64,000 nucleotides of DNA from UBA10183 sp041653835. Lineage in GTDB: Bacteria; Omnitrophota; Gorgyraeia; Gorgyraeales; Gorgyraeaceae. This document shows, one piece after another, positions 51,501 through 63,500 of this stretch. Numbering within the stretch: position 1 is the stretch's first letter; the number at the start of each line of letters is the position of its first letter. The stretch lies in contig JBAZEP010000005.1 of assembly GCA_041653835.1 (NCBI GenBank), forward strand, positions 1 to 64,000. Direction: 5' to 3'. Under the pieces are notes generated by a model. It was not told the origin of the DNA and did not search any database. It was given only the letters and a program-made list of their open reading frames with translations. The translations under genes and the position numbers were made by a program.

Positions 51501-54500
51501 GGAAATCCACCCTGGATAACGCCCATTTATTTATCGTTTCTTCCGGGAAATTTTTTATTATTATGACGGCAGTTACTCTCTCCCAGTTAATTTTATCCGG
51601 CTTGAACCTGTTTATCTCCGCGAAGTTTTCCATGTCTTCGAGTATATTATCTATCGCTCTCCCGTACAATTTTTTATCCGGGTATTTTATGTATAATTTT
51701 GAGAGCATGCCGGAAAACGATTGCGACAATTTATAAGTATCAAGCTCATCCTGTCTTCTCCATTTACCCACAAGTCTCAATATCTTTGAAAACCTGTAAT
51801 TCCAGTACGCGAGATCTCCATCTTGTTCAGCTATACGCCTTATGCTCCTCAGGGTGTAATTAAGATTGACTGAATCTATAATCCCGGATATATCTTTTTC
51901 GGTCAGGTACTTTCCGTAATTTTTAGATTTCCACTGCTCTACGGCAAAATCCATATCTATAGCGCCCATACCTTTTCCAAGGGCACTGAAAATAAGAATA
52001 ATGCTGTCGGCGTCGCCTGTGTCGAAACTCCGGCCTTTATGGTATTTTACCCATATAGTAATAGCGTCGGATAAACTGCTTATGCGATAATCACTGCGCT
52101 GGAGAGTCCTGGACAAAACAACCCTCATAACCCCGGATAAAGGGAACAGGCTATTGTCTTTACCGGTCAATAGCCTGGAAATAGCTTTTATTTTATCTAT
52201 CCCAGCGGTCTTTACAATTTCCGCTGCGAGCACAATGTCGCGTGCGTCTTGTTCGTTTAAAAGTTTAGCGTCCGGAAGGTCCTTTTTCCATATATTGAAC
52301 AGCATAAATAGAGCCGCGAGATCGGCTTTTCCCGATGATAACGCGTTATCTATAATTTCTTTAACATCCTCATGTATCATGCTGTATTTTTCCGGGAAAA
52401 AGGTATAAAAAAGCGCGTCTATTGACGATACATTTGAAAACGTTTTCATTTCAGGCGAAACAAAAAGCGCCTGGCGGACATTTAATTCCTTATTGTCTAT
52501 CTTGACGGACTTAAAGATATCTTTCTGGTTCTGAAGCTGTTTATTATTCTGAAACGCTGGACCAAAGATCAATTCCACAGGTTCAGTTATCAATTTCTGG
52601 TCTGTTATGCCAAAGCGCGATTTAAGCGTAGCCGCATTCATGGTGTCCGCTTCGGATTTCAAGTAACTTATAAATCCCTGGTCGTCCAATGCGACCTTTA
52701 TAGAATCCGCTATATACCCTCTGCCTTCTGACAGGTCTTTGGCCGCAGCGAGGGATATGCTTTCAATATCAGCCTGCATGAATTTCGCGAGCTGTCTTAA
52801 CATGGCGCTTAATAAATCTTCGCCCTCTCCCGCGAGCTCCATTATCTGCGCGGCAGTGATGCCTTCTTTTACAAGATGCTCGTATAATTTTCTGTAGCCC
52901 TTAGCTTCATAATAGACCTGCAGTGCTGCCAGCGCCTTTGCGGATTCCATAGACCCGGTCTTTTCATAATCCAGCTTCAGGCCTGCCATTGTATTAAGGT
53001 CATAGGTGTTTATGTTGCTGAAATGCTCGAACTCCTGTTTTAATATGCCTTTGATGATATTCCCGTAAATCGCGGCGTTGACAGGATCTTCTTTTGCTTT
53101 ATTTATTAACGCGCTGAACAATCCGCCATGGACATGTAAAACAGGCGTCCTCGCGCCGTCAGCGCCTACGCTCACCCTCATCTCAGCAGCGGGATCACCG
53201 AACGCCCAGTTATTTTCCACAACGGCCTTTTCAATCATAGCCTGCATTTCCGCATCACTAAAATCTGAGAGCGGCAACCTGCCAAGCGATGCGTTGCTGG
53301 CAAGAGGCGCATTTTTATACCTAGCGGAACTCGGGGCATTACGTTCTTTCTCTATAGCCTTGAAAGTATCTCTAAGATAACCGAACGCGCCTTGGTGTAT
53401 ATAGGTACGAGCATCTTTTGTCAATGGTTCTAATCTATTGACAAGGGCCTCATCGCCTTTGATGGCGTTATTCAGCCTGTTAAGCTTTTCAGAATAATAA
53501 GCCCTTTGGATCCTTGTTTGTATATTGCCGAAAGCGACTATAATAGAGGCTATTAAAACAGGCCATCCTATATATGAAAGTAACTGCGAAGAAGTAAGCT
53601 CCAGGATCTTGCTGGAACCTAATTCAAACGAGAAATTGGACGCAAGAGGAACGACCAGGAACCATATGAATATAAATAAAGATATAATATAAGCCCTGTT
53701 CATTTCTGTCTTAAATCTTAAAACTTTTGGATCCGTTAAATTTTTCTTTTCCAATAAAGACAGGACAGGCAATAATAAACCTGCTGACACAACCAAATAA
53801 GGTGTTAACCCTATAAAACCTCCGCCTATAAGCATTGCCGCGCCTGTAAGAGTAACGATACCAAGCCCATAACCCAATATCTTGGCAGCTATATCTCCGG
53901 AGCCTTTACCAAAAGATTTCCCTACTTTATCGTCATGCGTATAAGGCCCTATCACGATGCCGGAAGTGAATACAAGAGATATCCACAACATCAGGACATT
54001 CATAATATCCAAAGATGACATGGCAAAGAAATTCAAACCCAGCATGAAAAGTCCTATAAAGAATATGGCCTGGTAAGAACTGGTAACCTTACTTATATAA
54101 TCCGGAACGCTCTTGCTATTCGCGGGACTGAGTTCCTTCAGGTTTGACCATACAATTTTAATTGCGTTTCCGCCTTTTCCTACTGCTGAAAGTTTAAATT
54201 CGAAACTCAGCTTAGTCAATAAAGCGGCTATCTGCGCGTTAGCTATTACTATAAACCTGGAGCTGAATATAAGCATATCTCTTACTCTCACGCTAAACCA
54301 TTTGCCCCATCCAGTAAATCCTCCAGGCAGAGAACCAGCCAATATGAACCCTGCTATACCTGTATAGAACGGTATAAGCACCGTGACTAGGGCACCCATG
54401 CTTGCCACAAGCGGAGACAGGAAAATAGCGCCTGCTGCCACACCTGTCGCAAAACCAAACCAGCCTAATTTCTGGCTAAAGCCCGCGGCGCGTAAAGTCG

Positions 54501-57500
54501 CGAGCAGCCCATGAAGCGTCTCTATCTGATTGAACATAGTGCCAAGAACCCAGTACAATAGATTAATGCCTACGAAAGATGTCCAGTCGCCTATTATCGC
54601 CAGAGGCAGTATAAGTACGTTTAGGAGCGCCTGAGGCGCTATAATGAAGTGTCTGCCCGCGTTCCTTCTCGCGTCTCTTTCAAAAATAGACTCGGGCCCG
54701 TATTCATTTATAAGCTGCATCAGATAATCTTTCATTGTCTGGTATAAACCGGCTGACCAACGAGGCAAAGCTTTTACCAATTCATAGAGGCCTTTGGTTT
54801 CCCTGATCTTATGCCACATTGCTTTTGACAGACCATATTGTGGAGATCTGCCCAGGCCGATCTGACTGTATGACGTCTGTAATACCGCCCAGTAATCCTC
54901 GCTTATACCTATAGCATTAGGGCTGAACATCATCAACCCGAACATCCTGTCCATGAATCTTGTTTTATATTTCTTTTCTTTCCTGTCAGGGGCTAAAGAA
55001 GTTTCGGAAACTCCTTTTTTACCGAGTTTTGTAAAAGCTTCCCAAAATACGATCTGCATTATATTGCCCCAGCCCGTTCCTACCTTATCCACAAGGCCCT
55101 GCATAAACGAACCATGGCCCTCTTCTACTAATCTTGAGAGATCTCCTGTAGGCGTAAGCACGTTAGTGGTTCCCCTGAAAGCCGCAATTATCGAAATATC
55201 AGGATTCGCCCTTATCCTTTTGACGTCTTCTATGAATTTAGTAAAATTACCAACTGTGGAATTCCTGTCCATTATTACCAGGGATTTTAAATACGGCATT
55301 TCTTCGGGCACGCTGAATAAGCCATTCATTGCTGCTGCCTTAAGACCGAATATTGTGCTGTTAAATACTACGTAAGAACTCCCTCCTGAGATTTGTTTAA
55401 TAAGACGACTGAGTTTTTCGCGCTGCAAGACCTCATCGCCTTTCTCTATATTTTCTTGACTAGGCCTGCCTTTTTCATTGCCAAACTTATCATACTGGTT
55501 ATGTATTATATAGAAGACTGTTTTCTCTCCTATACCAGCATCTTTAAAAGACCTTGCCATTTTTACCATGGTTGTAGCGCTGTTAATAGCGCTACCTCCT
55601 CTTATCGGCACAGGGTTAATGTCACATATCCAATCGCGAAGTTTATACGCCGCTATTATTTTATTCCTATCGGAAGGATCATAGTGTCTGCCTGAAATAA
55701 TTTTCAAGTCGTTATCGATGTTTGAATTTTCATCGAGCTGTTCAATATCCCACAAACCTACCCCTGATTCTTTTTCCGCTTTATAAAGCGCGATAAGTAC
55801 TCCTTTTATGCTCTCATCGCTAAGCTGGCTGACCCCTAACTCTTCCGCTATGCCTTTTATGAATTTCATGGTAGCTTCGTCTTCATTATCCCTCATGTAA
55901 TTCAACTGGCTAAATATGCCATCAGCGGCATCTTCAGGCGTTTTGCCTATATGGACTTCTGATGCCAACGGCTGGCCTCCTACAAATAATACGCCTGTCT
56001 TGCCTGGATCCCAATCTTTTGGTTTTTCTGTCTTTACAGGGCCGCGCGTAGGAGCCAACAAAGCGGATATAAATGTCCACTTCTGCCATAAACCATAATT
56101 CACGAGTTGCTGCACCAGGAAAAATCCAAGCGCAGCGCCTATTACAGCTATAATACTCACTGCGTATGTCGCTACAAACCAGGTTGATACGGCGTCTGCC
56201 AGCAATATGCTTAAGCCTACAAAGCTTAACAGCTGAGCTGTATGTAATATAACAGCCCTCGGCCGGCCTACTGATACAGAAGGCCTGATCTGATTGTATA
56301 CAGCTAATCCAACCAGCGAGCGGTTCGATATTACATTATATAAGCCTTCTAATGTAATAAGCGAGGCGGCGAGGAATTTTAGCGCGGCTACTTCAAATAT
56401 AGCGGCGCCCGGCATAAATACGAACATAAATATACCCAATCCCAACAAAACTACTCCGGAAATCTTTTTCAGATTAGATTTCCCGCTTGTAAATTTAGAC
56501 ATTGAGAAAAACTCTGTTATAGTATTTATTATCAAAATCACTCCGGCGGCTATAAGCACAGGAAGCGATAATTGCGCCAGGCTCTGGCTGAACAGATTAG
56601 CGAAATCATTGAAAATATTAATGCCGCCCTTATCTCCCAGATGCCATAAAATACCAATTGCCGCAAGGATGAATCTGGGCATTATTGAGGTAAAATCCTG
56701 CACTAGCGGATGGATAGGCTTAGGTAAAGTCTCAACAAATTCATCATAATCTGACTTGCCTCCTTTAGGCGCTATTTCACCGCTAGACACCTTCTTCTTC
56801 AACTCAATAAAATCTTTATCCTTGGTATCAGAAACCTCTGGCACTATTCTGATGAGCGGATCGAATCTTCCCTCGGAAATACCTATATCTGCTAACAATG
56901 ACTCGAATTCATTTACGTTATCAAAATCTGCCTTCATCCTGGCTGTGCAGTCTTTTAAATAAAGCTGGATATTAGCCCATATCTGAGGATTAACTGATCC
57001 TGGGATTACGTATTTAGCCTGCGCTATTGTGCTGTCGCCGGCTCCCCTAACCGCTTCCAACGCTAGATATTTGGATATCTGTATGGCAAACTCATTTACC
57101 TTATTAATATCTATCTTGTTCCCATTTTTCTCATTCCATTTTATGATAAGCGCGTATATTACCCCGAGATAACTCAAGAACGCGCCTTCTATATCACTAT
57201 CTGAAAATATAACTTTCTTACCCTTGCCTAAATTCGCGACTTCTGTTTTAAATACGTCTTCCGAAAGTACTTTAAGCGCTTCTTTAGCATGTTCTTCATT
57301 GTAATATTCTTCTTCCTCCGGGGATTTTTCTTCTTTATCTTTTTTACTTCTCCATTTCTTCCACCACTTAGACCATACAAAGTTGTAAGCCACAAGAAAA
57401 CCCTGTATAATCAATATTATCTTGAATATGGTCCATGCAGACCCTTTCTCCGGCGCTTCTTTCTTTTCAGCGTAAGGAATGTCTGAACCGTCGCTTGTTA

Positions 57501-60500
57501 TGTCATAAAGCGCCTGGCCGTTATCCATCGTGATAATATAAGATATCGTTATAGAAGAGACGGCCGGTTCTTTATTGCCTTTTTCATCTACGGTGAGCAT
57601 CGATTTGAATCCCTGCCCTGATTCTATAAAAGTATTCTCTGCCTTATTTATATCTATCCCGGCCATCTCAGGAAGCTTTCCGTCTTTAACCTGGTAACCG
57701 TTCAGCGAATTGGCAATATAACTTTCCGCGGTTTTATTGTTCAACAGCCTGGCAACCTTCAGGAAGTGTGCGGTAGCCTCTGTAAAAATTACCCTGCCCT
57801 CCGGCCTTGTAAACCTCGGGCTCCAGTCAATGCCCCATTCGCCGCCGGCTGTAACTCCGAATATTTTGGCGGTATTATCAAACCACTTTGTAAGTTCATT
57901 CCCATCAATATCTTTCATTTCTTTCGCGGCTTCGATAAACCATAGGGACGCGTCGCTGGAATTCCATTTTTCCAGGGCCAATATAGTGTCGTTACCTATG
58001 TTGCCCCTGACTTCCCTGACACCGACAGGTATTGTCCCATGTTCCATGGAATACGGCATTATATATTCTCTTAATAATATCCCTGTATTTTCCCTGGCGC
58101 TCATGATCTTATCGCTTAAACCTTCCGGCAGGGATCCAAGTATGTTAGGATCTGATAAACGCGATAAGAATATATACGCCTTTGAGTTCAGAGACGTCGG
58201 ATAATAATTTAACTTCGAAGGCCATATCCCATCTTCTGTTTTACCAACCGGCTTATCTTCTGTAAAGCCTCCTTTAGAGCCTTCAAATTCAAAGAATTTA
58301 TTCAGCATTTCAAAAGAGAAATTATACATGGCCTTCTTAGAAGCTGGATCCTCTATCTTCTGCGCGGCGTTGAAAGCAGCCATGCTCGCGGAAAGCTGAG
58401 CCTCAGCTTTAGGCTTGGATATATAAATCGCGCTATCTGTCACGCTGTATTCATAAGGAGCTCCTGTATTTATATGGTAATATTCAGCCAGAGGGCCTTT
58501 TCCAGCCTGCTGCATATAGAAATTTAATATTTTCTGAGCGTTCTCCGTATCTCCTATACTTAACAGGTAAGGCACCGCTATTTCCAGTTCCTTGGCAGTA
58601 TTTACGTAATCCGCCGTAGGCCCATAAGTAGAAATCGCGGAAGTAGGAGTAAGGCCTGTGTTCTTGTTGAAAACAAGCGAAATCGATAAGTTGTTAAAAG
58701 ACAAGGCGGTTTGTTTCTCTTCTTTCCCGATCCACGGCAATTCTCCGTCTCTATTTTGAAGATACGTATATCCTACGTCCGGGTATTCCTCGAGCTTGGA
58801 AGCTACTTCTTGAGCTGTCAATCTGATGGGTTTGAAGTCCCCGAGATAGTCTTCGTATTCAAACATCTCCCTGGCTATCTGGCCGAAAATGCTGCCGTAC
58901 ATCCTGTTCCTCATATCACTGAACATCCCTTCTTTCTCAGGGAACAAGACCTTAAAGTTTTCCTGGCCGTACGCCGAGAACGTGCCTGCTTCCTGTATGT
59001 ATCTCGGATTATACGCCTTCAGGGTCATGATACCTTTTGTTATATCAAAACTGTAAACACCTATGATCTTATTGGTCTTGTCTATTACAAGCCGATCTAA
59101 AGTATAGAGTCTTCCATTTTCCGGATCAAGAGTATAAGCCGGCTTCTCTATTTCATTCTTGTAATTCCTTATATCAAATACCTGCAAACGCGGTACAGAC
59201 GAGCTTTTCATCTTCTCTGTGTATTTAACCATCCAGTTGTAGTCTTCCAGGGCGGTTTCTATAACATCATCTTTGTCTTTTTCCTGGAACATGACTATTT
59301 CCTGCTCTGACGCGTCCCTGATCTTGAACAAGTCTTTATTTACGCTGCCGTCCACGCTCTTGCCTTCGCCCATGAACATCAGCCTGGAAGCTTTGAATTT
59401 AATATCTGTATTGCTTCTATACTTAAGCGTCGCATTTGTAATGTTGTTCACGTCAAGCCCGGATGCCTTAAGCTGCTCCACCGGGATAGCATACACGTTT
59501 TCAGTAATACTGTATGGCGCTGTCACAGAATATAAAGCAGTGGCGTTATCAAAGTCCGGAACAGCTACGCGGTTAGGGGCGAGAGCCGGCCAGAAAGGAA
59601 TAGTGTCTTCGCCTGATTGCCTCTCTTTATTGGAAGCGATAACCACTCTATCTCCATTTGAATCGGTTATTTCTAATTCCAGGTCCACGCCTTTGGCGTT
59701 TTCGGCGTAGAAATACACGAAGTCATGCTTGGAGAGATCAGTAGCGCCTTTTATCAGATTCCTTTCTTTAATATCTTTCCCGGACGAATAATCCGAAACA
59801 TTAAAGATAGGATCTTCCGGGATCTTATAGACAATGCCTTTTACATCATTCCCGCTTTTATCCGTCATGTTATATACCGCGGTAGTATATTCGATGTAAG
59901 TTTTCTCGTTGCGGGTTAAACCCATCAAAATATTTTCTATGGCAGTAGAAGCGTGTATCGTATCCCACGACCTGAACATATAATCCCCTATGCTTTTTTC
60001 ATCATGGTCAAACGTATATTTTACGTTGAATTGATCTATAACGCTCAATCCGCTCCTGTCAATACGAACGACTTCCACAGCCTTATAATATATGCTGGTA
60101 AATGCCTTCTTCTCTTTTATGGCGCCTCTGCCGTTATCGCTGATAGTAAATACTTTGTGAGCTATGAGATCTTTTGTGCTGTTTAGTTTCTTTAACCATG
60201 CGTTAAACTCGGTTTCTTTGTTAAAAGGCCTGTCAGGCTTACCTTTGCTGGTCATAAAAGCGTCTTTCGCAGAAGAAGAGCTCAGAAGAGTAATTATATC
60301 TTTCAGGCGCGGGTCTTCATAAGTTACTGTCTTATTACCCTTATTGTCTTCTTTATGCTCGATAAGATCCAGCGATAACCCAAAATTACCTTTTTGGAGC
60401 CTGCCGATAGGATATTGTTTGGCGCCTTCGAAATAAGTAAACGCCGTATATTGTTGAGGCGCATCCAGATGATTTATGTCAAATTCTATGGTGGCTGTTA

Positions 60501-63500
60501 CCCTGGCCTTCTTAAACCTGTCTATGTAAGTATTTAACCTGCTGTTATCCGGGAATATATCATTGCTCTTTGCCTGGAGATTCTGTAAAAGAACCTGTTC
60601 GTTAAAGTCCGCCAGATCTGTCCTGGATATGATATCCCGCGTAAAATATAAGTTTCCGCCTGATATATAACTTATAGGCCTGTTGCCTGGCGCGTAAAAA
60701 ACTATACGCTGGCTTCCGGAACCGTTATTTTCCTCCACGACCTCAAATTCTGAATTTTTAAGCACACCTAAAACATAATCATAAGAAGCCTGGTTTCTGA
60801 AGAATTTATCTTTTCCTATGAACGCGTCTTTATTGATTTCCAGGGATTTTATTGTTTCATCTGTTATATTTTTAGGTAAAGTTACGGGCATCGCGTTCCC
60901 GGCATATTGCCCGATACCACTTCTCTCGTATTGATATTTCTCTCTATAAATTTCTTTTTCCTGATTTTCATCGAATTGCATCAGGGTAAAAAATGCGCCT
61001 TGCGGAGTGTTTTCCACTCTGGCCATTTCCATGCCGTCTCTTGTAAAGCTAATCCACTCTTTTATGTCCCCGTCTCTCAGAGATATACTATTTTTTGTTA
61101 TAGCACAACCGCTGAGGTAATCTACTATATCTCTCTTACCAAGGCCTCTTATAAAATCAGGCGTTCTATAACCGCCTCTTACAATATCTGTTATTTTTAA
61201 TGATGTGGGCGTTCTGGTTATATAAGGCTTATATATGGTTACTTCTTCACTTTTTGGCAAATTTGAGACCTTACTTCCCGCTTCTACTCTAAGTGGGTCA
61301 ATGCCAAGATCTAATAATGCCCTGGTAGTAGTGGCTGATATGGATATGGAGTTCTCGCTGTTTTCAGGCGTATTATCACCTTTTATATCTGATTTCTGCA
61401 TCCCGGAAGCGGTAGCGTAAGGCAATCCTGTTTCCCCATTCCTTTTTATGGTAAGCTTATCTACTTCATCCTTATAAAACTTCGCCTTATTCCTGTAATT
61501 TTCAGCCGCCTTATCATTGCCGTCTCTTTCAGCTCTGTCAGCAGCGTGGACATAAGCCGTGATCATGTAGTTAGTCCATTCAACTGAGATCATCGGTATC
61601 CTTGTTACCGCCTCTATCTCTTCCCGGGTAAGTTTCCTACCGAGCTCTTTTTCTTTTTCACTTATATTGTTTCTTGTTATTGTTTCCCTTAATTTATTAT
61701 CTATAAAATCAAATCCCTTTACTTTTTTGCCTCTGAAATTCACTTCTACTTCGCAATTTTTCTCCGCGAAATCCACGAATGTGCGCGGATTTAATCCTTT
61801 AAAATAATAATCCCCGTATGACGCTACTACTGAAGCGCCCCATGCCTGCGCGTCTGTCGCGACAGTTCTGTCAACCGCGTTATCCCCGCGATCCCCCTGG
61901 ATAAACGCGTAACTGTCTTTTATACCTCTTATAAATCTTCCTTCGTTTGTTATAAACGCTCCGCCTTTTTCAACAGGTGTCCTTAAGAATGTGCTTATCC
62001 TCTTGGCAGCATCCCTGTACTTCTGTCCGTCATTACCTTCTATCTTATCGCCGAGATATTTTAATAATACAAAGTGATCCAGGTTATGTTCTACGGCAGC
62101 TGTGCCCTGGCCCGGGCCCAGAAGTATGAATCCCGCATTCTCTCCCAGGTCTGTGGTATATCTTGTCTCAAATCCAAGCAGGGCATCAGCTATGTTCCTT
62201 GCCATAACCAGTTTTTTATTACCATTATCCCCGAATTTCTCTATATAGTGCGCTAATTTTATGCCTGTCCACGCGTTAGGCCCACCCGGATTATTATATT
62301 CCTGTATATTCCCATATCTGACGTCGTATGCCGAATAATACAAACCGGACTTCTTGAAAGCGTCATTATTAAGGAAATCTATTGTCTTATCCGTTTTGTC
62401 TTTTCCATCAGTATATATATTAAGGATATTATCCAGATCAAGGTCGAATGTAAATGACCAATTCCTTATGTTAGCGTCTGTGGTGCCGTCATAACTGATA
62501 GGAAGCCCTGTATTTTCGCTCCTTATAAATTCCGAGCCGGCGTGTTTAACCGCGTCCTCAGGAGTAACCTTTGTCCCTTCTTCCGCTTCCGTAGAGAATA
62601 ACCCGCCTATAAAATTAACTATACCTTTTACAAGGCTGATTATGGGCTCAAAACTGAATCCTGCCTGTATCACTTTAGGCTTGTAAGTATTATAGGCATA
62701 GAGGGTCTTTTTGGGAGCCTGTGTCTTTAGCGTGATAATTTTAGGCTGTTCTGTTTTTTTGGTTTCCGCTACAAGCTGTTTAGGCGCTTCCCTGCGTATC
62801 AGCTGGCCTGTTTTTAGAGGCGCCTTGTCCTGTTGTTTTATATTTATCTCTTCTTTTGTTTCCGCTGGTTTTTTATCAAGATCTACTTTTTCTTTTATCT
62901 CTATTATCAGCGGATCGAAGAATTTCCCTTGTTTCGTCTTAAGATCCAACATCGCCCTTGTCGCGGTGGCTGCGGCGGAAATCGCCTTGTCGCCATTCAT
63001 AGGCGTCTTGTCAGTAGGGTCATCCGCTTTCTGCGTATAAGAACGGGTAGCATATGGTAAACCCTGGTTTCCATCGATCTCTATCGTAAGTTTATCCACT
63101 TCGTTCTTATAAAATTCAGCCTGTCTCCTGTAATATTCGGCGGCGTCTTTATTGCCTTGTTTTTCAGCCCATTCCGCTGAATGGCGGTATGCTGTAATCA
63201 TATAATTGGTCCACTCAACGGAGATCATGCCCGCTTCTCTCCATGATTTTTCTATAGCTCTTATCTGGTTATCTATACTGTCTTTATTTTTTTTCAGTTC
63301 ATATACATCCTGGTCAAGGTCAGGAGCATCAATTAAGCGCTGCAGCTGAGATGATCTATTTCTTAATCCAGCCAAAATATTTTTTATCGCTTTTATATTA
63401 AAGAAATCAAAACCCGCGACTTTAGAACCATTGAAATTTACCTCTGTGGCGCAATTTTTCTCGGCAAAATGCACGAATGTGCGGGGATCCAGCCCTTTAA

